Of a DNA stretch of 64,000 nt, positions 61,798 to 64,000 are shown piece after piece (positions within the stretch are counted from its first letter, which is position 1; every line of letters starts with the position of its first letter). This DNA comes from Acidobacteriota bacterium (GTDB lineage: Bacteria; Acidobacteriota; Terriglobia; Acidiferrales; UBA7541). Both the position numbers and the translations under genes were made by a program. The stretch spans positions 1-64,000 of the forward strand of contig JABCZK010000015.1 of the NCBI GenBank assembly GCA_013289695.1. The letters are read 5' to 3'. Below the pieces are notes generated by a model that was not told the origin of the DNA, did no database searches, and was given only the letters and a program-made list of their open reading frames with translations.

Positions 61798-61839
61798 TGG
61801 GCTTGCTTGGAGCGCGATTATTGTGGCGGGTGCACTGCG

Positions 61840-63102
61840 TCAAGAATTCGCGAGGCGGGATTTGACGCGGGTGATGAAGGCGTCGGCTTGTTGCACGGAA
61901 CCTGGGAGTTGGCCTTGGGCGAAGTGTTTTGCGCCGCCGCCTTTGCCGCCGAATTCTTTTAGGGATTCGCGGAGGGTGGTGCCGAGGTCTTGCGCTATTT
62001 CTGGGGATCTCGCTGCTACTACGTGGCCGGATTCGCGGCTTAGGAGCAGGGCGATCACATTTTTTTCGGCGACGAGCTTGGCGGCGAGGAGCGCCAGGTA
62101 CGCCGGCGTCGCGTCGGGAGGTGTGGCGACGATCAACCGCGGCTTCGCGACCTGGTCGGTTCCCGCTGCGGAGCCGGACGCTTCCTGAAGCTGCTGCAGT
62201 AAGGCGCGGGCTTCGAGCGTGGCGAGGCGTTCTTCGAGTCGTTTGATGGCGGTGTTATTGCTGCGACGGTCTTCGATATTTTTTGTTATGCCGGCGGGGA
62301 CGTCGGCCGGCGCGCAGCTGAGCAGCGTGGCTGCTTGGGTTAGCGTGGCGTAGTCGGTGCGGGCGGCCGCCAGGGCGCGATAGCCTGCTAGGAATTCGAT
62401 GCGAAAGTGTTCACGACTTCTTTCCAGCTTGCGGAGAAGGATTAGGCCGGCTTGACCGGTGCGGGCCAGGTGCGTGCCGCCGCAGGGCTGGCGGTCGAAG
62501 CCGTCTATTTCGATGGCGCGGAGGATTCCTTCGCGCTCAACTTTTTTGCGGATGCCGGATTCGGCAAGCTCTTCGGCGGTGCCGAAGCGGATTTCGACGG
62601 GGCGGTCTTCTAAGATGATTTCGTTGGTGCGGCGCTCGGCTTCTTCGACCTGGCGTGGGACGACGGAGGGGGCACGGAGGTCAATCGTGGAAATTTCCTT
62701 GCCGAGATGAAAGGAGACGGTTTCAAAGCCGAATAGCTCGATAAAGGCGGCGGAGAGCAGGTGCTGGGCGGTGTGTTGTTGCATATGATCGATGCGGCGC
62801 GGCCAATCAATCTGGCCGTGGACGGGACCGGCGGGAACTGCGGCGGTGGTGTAGTGGACTACGCGGTGGGGATCGCCTGGATTGGAGACGTCTGGCCCAG
62901 CGCCGGCGTGCGCAGCGTCAACAACTTCCACTACTTGCGCTTCGCCTAACGTACCTAGGTCGTGCGGTTGGCCGCCGGAGGTGGGGTAGAAGGCGGTCTT
63001 ATTAAGGATAACTCTCCAGCGCGGGCCTTCGGGCGTGCAGGAAATGACCGTGGCGTCGAATTCGCGCAGGAAAGAATCGTGGTAATAGAGCCTGTCCGTC
63101 AG
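61840..63102 (-). CDS. AlaX-type alanyl-tRNA editing protein, probable CTG start
   Basis: 420 residues if it starts at CTG 63100-63102. Editing-site zinc ligands are in QQHTAQHLLS (His110, His114) and CGGTH (Cys207, His211). The C-terminal DHHA1 domain ends GGKGGGAKHFAQG. It hydrolyses Ser- or Gly-mischarged tRNA-Ala in trans. ATG/GTG/TTG are absent between an upstream in-frame TAG and residue 58, but the 57 codons in between encode LYYHDSFLREFDATV and FYPTSGGQPHDLGTL, which are conserved AlaX N-terminal blocks. CTG has AAAGGA seven bases upstream. Divergent from the HAD gene. Confidence 0.9.
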   Translation of the reverse strand: MTDRLYYHDSFLREFDATVISCTPEGPRWRVILNKTAFYPTSGGQPHDLGTLGEAQVVEVVDAAHAGAGPDVSNPGDPHRVVHYTTAAVPAGPVHGQIDWPRRIDHMQQHTAQHLLSAAFIELFGFETVSFHLGKEISTIDLRAPSVVPRQVEEAERRTNEIILEDRPVEIRFGTAEELAESGIRKKVEREGILRAIEIDGFDRQPCGGTHLARTGQAGLILLRKLERSREHFRIEFLAGYRALAAARTDYATLTQAATLLSCAPADVPAGITKNIEDRRSNNTAIKRLEERLATLEARALLQQLQEASGSAAGTDQVAKPRLIVATPPDATPAYLALLAAKLVAEKNVIALLLSRESGHVVAARSPEIAQDLGTTLRESLKEFGGKGGGAKHFAQGQLPGSVQQADAFITRVKSRLANS

Positions 63103-63179
63103 GTCAGTATCCTTTCGCTACGCGCAAGGATAGCATAGAGACTGAGGCGGAAAGGGCCGGGACACGGTAGAATCATTAG

Positions 63180-64000
63180 GTGCCCATCAAACTGATTGCC
63201 ATGGATATTGACGGAACGCTGCTGAACAGCAAGTCCGAAATATCCGAGAGAAATTCGGAAACGATTGCGGAAGCGGCGGCGCGCGGGATCGAAATTGTGC
63301 TGGTGACGGGGCGGCGATTTGATTTCGCTTTGCCGATCGCCAATGCCCTGCCGTGCGATTTGCATTTGATTGTGAATAATGGCGCGCTGGCGAAATCGCG
63401 GAACGGGACCACCCATTTGAGATACATGTTGCCGGCGGAGACGGCGCGGCAAGTGCTGGCGGCGACGCCGGAATTTCGCGGCAGCGCGGCAGTGATTTTT
63501 GACCGTCCCGGGGCGCGGCAGGTGATTATGGAGCGCGTGGATTGGGACGACCCGTTTCGCGGAGGCTATTTCCGGCGCAACCGCGAGTATATTGCGGAGG
63601 TCGAGCCTTTGAGTGATTGTCTGAGCGGCGGCGAGGATCCGATACAGGTGATGTACGCGGGCAATTGTGCGCCGATGCGCGCGGCGATGAAGAGCCTGAA
63701 AGGGCTGTCGCGAGCGCGGGATTTTACCTTGGCTTTGACGGAGTATGAGGGCCGCGATTTTTCGATTTTGGATGTGCTGCGGCGGGACGTCACTAAGGGT
63801 AAGGCGCTGGCGGAATGGACGCGGCAGCGCGGGTTTGCGCGCGAGAATGTGCTGGCGATTGGGGATAATTGGAACGACCGGCAGATGTTGGAGTTCGCGG
63901 GGAGTCCGGTGCTGATGGGAAATTGCATCGCGGAATTGAAGGAGTGCGGGTGGCCGATTACGCTTTCGAATGATGAGGATGGAGTGGCGGCGGCGATTTG
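63180..64000 (+). CDS. HAD-superfamily phosphatase (Cof-type), cut by window edge
   Basis: Open from GTG 63180 (right after an in-frame TAG) to the window end, at least 273 residues, no stop reached. Motif I MDIDGTLLN, motif II LVTGRR, VNNGA, motif III Lys in DVTKGKAL and motif IV IGDNWNDRQML with the C2 cap between: all fit Cof/YbiV-like sugar- or nucleotide-phosphate phosphatases. The exact substrate cannot be assigned. Its start overlaps no other gene; the leader carries no strong ribosome site. Almost all of the usual ~270 residues are present, so few codons are missing. Confidence 0.88.
   Translation, partial: MPIKLIAMDIDGTLLNSKSEISERNSETIAEAAARGIEIVLVTGRRFDFALPIANALPCDLHLIVNNGALAKSRNGTTHLRYMLPAETARQVLAATPEFRGSAAVIFDRPGARQVIMERVDWDDPFRGGYFRRNREYIAEVEPLSDCLSGGEDPIQVMYAGNCAPMRAAMKSLKGLSRARDFTLALTEYEGRDFSILDVLRRDVTKGKALAEWTRQRGFARENVLAIGDNWNDRQMLEFAGSPVLMGNCIAELKECGWPITLSNDEDGVAAAI

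Overview
The window looks like chromosomal DNA of an acidobacterium, probably a soil-type Terriglobia relative. The evidence is high GC and a family mix typical of that phylum: two adjacent VWFA-related proteins of the acidobacterial type, a sedolisin (S53) peptidase, three DinB-fold proteins, a DUF885 protein, a YXWGXW-repeat protein, PEP-CTERM and DUF11 exported proteins, and many unlinked exported proteins of unknown role. No rRNA operon, CRISPR array, prophage or large biosynthetic cluster was seen. The assignment is inferred from gene content only.

Layout. 0-12 kb: the 3' end of a transposase, an MFS transporter, two DinB proteins around a TrxC-like thioredoxin, a hybrid histidine kinase, an M50 membrane peptidase, a cupredoxin-like exported protein, a small isoprenylcysteine-methyltransferase-like membrane protein and a Tat-exported nucleoside hydrolase. 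12-31 kb: two VWFA-related proteins, a putative cysteine-peptidase-fold exported protein, the S53 peptidase, an LTxxQ (Spy/CpxP-like) protein, an S9 peptidase, an alpha/beta hydrolase with an EF-hand, an orphan NuoI, the YXWGXW protein and a DUF885 protein. 31-37 kb: an IS200-like RAYT transposase lies between a stop-containing fragment of an Ig-domain gene and the intact gene. 37-46 kb: an aspartyl-protease-like protein, an unknown DNA- or RNA-linked protein, a PEP-CTERM protein, a DsrE-family gene with an in-frame UGA, small proteins, and a shortened beta-propeller lipoprotein. 46.3-52.9 kb: an apparent integrative element in tRNA-Ala(CGC). 53-64 kb: membrane proteins, a KDPG aldolase, a CusBA/CzcBA-type efflux pair, a YceI protein, an AlaX-type editing protein with a likely CTG start, and a HAD phosphatase running off the end.

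Three observations stand out. (1) The DsrE-like gene at 42.6-43.1 kb has a UGA exactly where the family has the first Cys of its CGxC motif. The conserved C-terminus continues in frame after it, and a SECIS-like hairpin sits at the right distance, so it is a strong candidate selenoprotein. (2) A 41-bp perfect direct repeat of the 3' half of tRNA-Ala brackets a 6.5-kb segment that carries a tyrosine recombinase next to the tRNA. (3) At least six dispersed palindromic repeat families, several with a GTAG or GTGG tetranucleotide beside the palindrome, fill intergenic spaces, and the RAYT is a plausible driver of them.

Most genes are monocistronic. The clear operon is the efflux adaptor and pump. 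Start sites were revised where a Shine-Dalgarno sequence argued for it.
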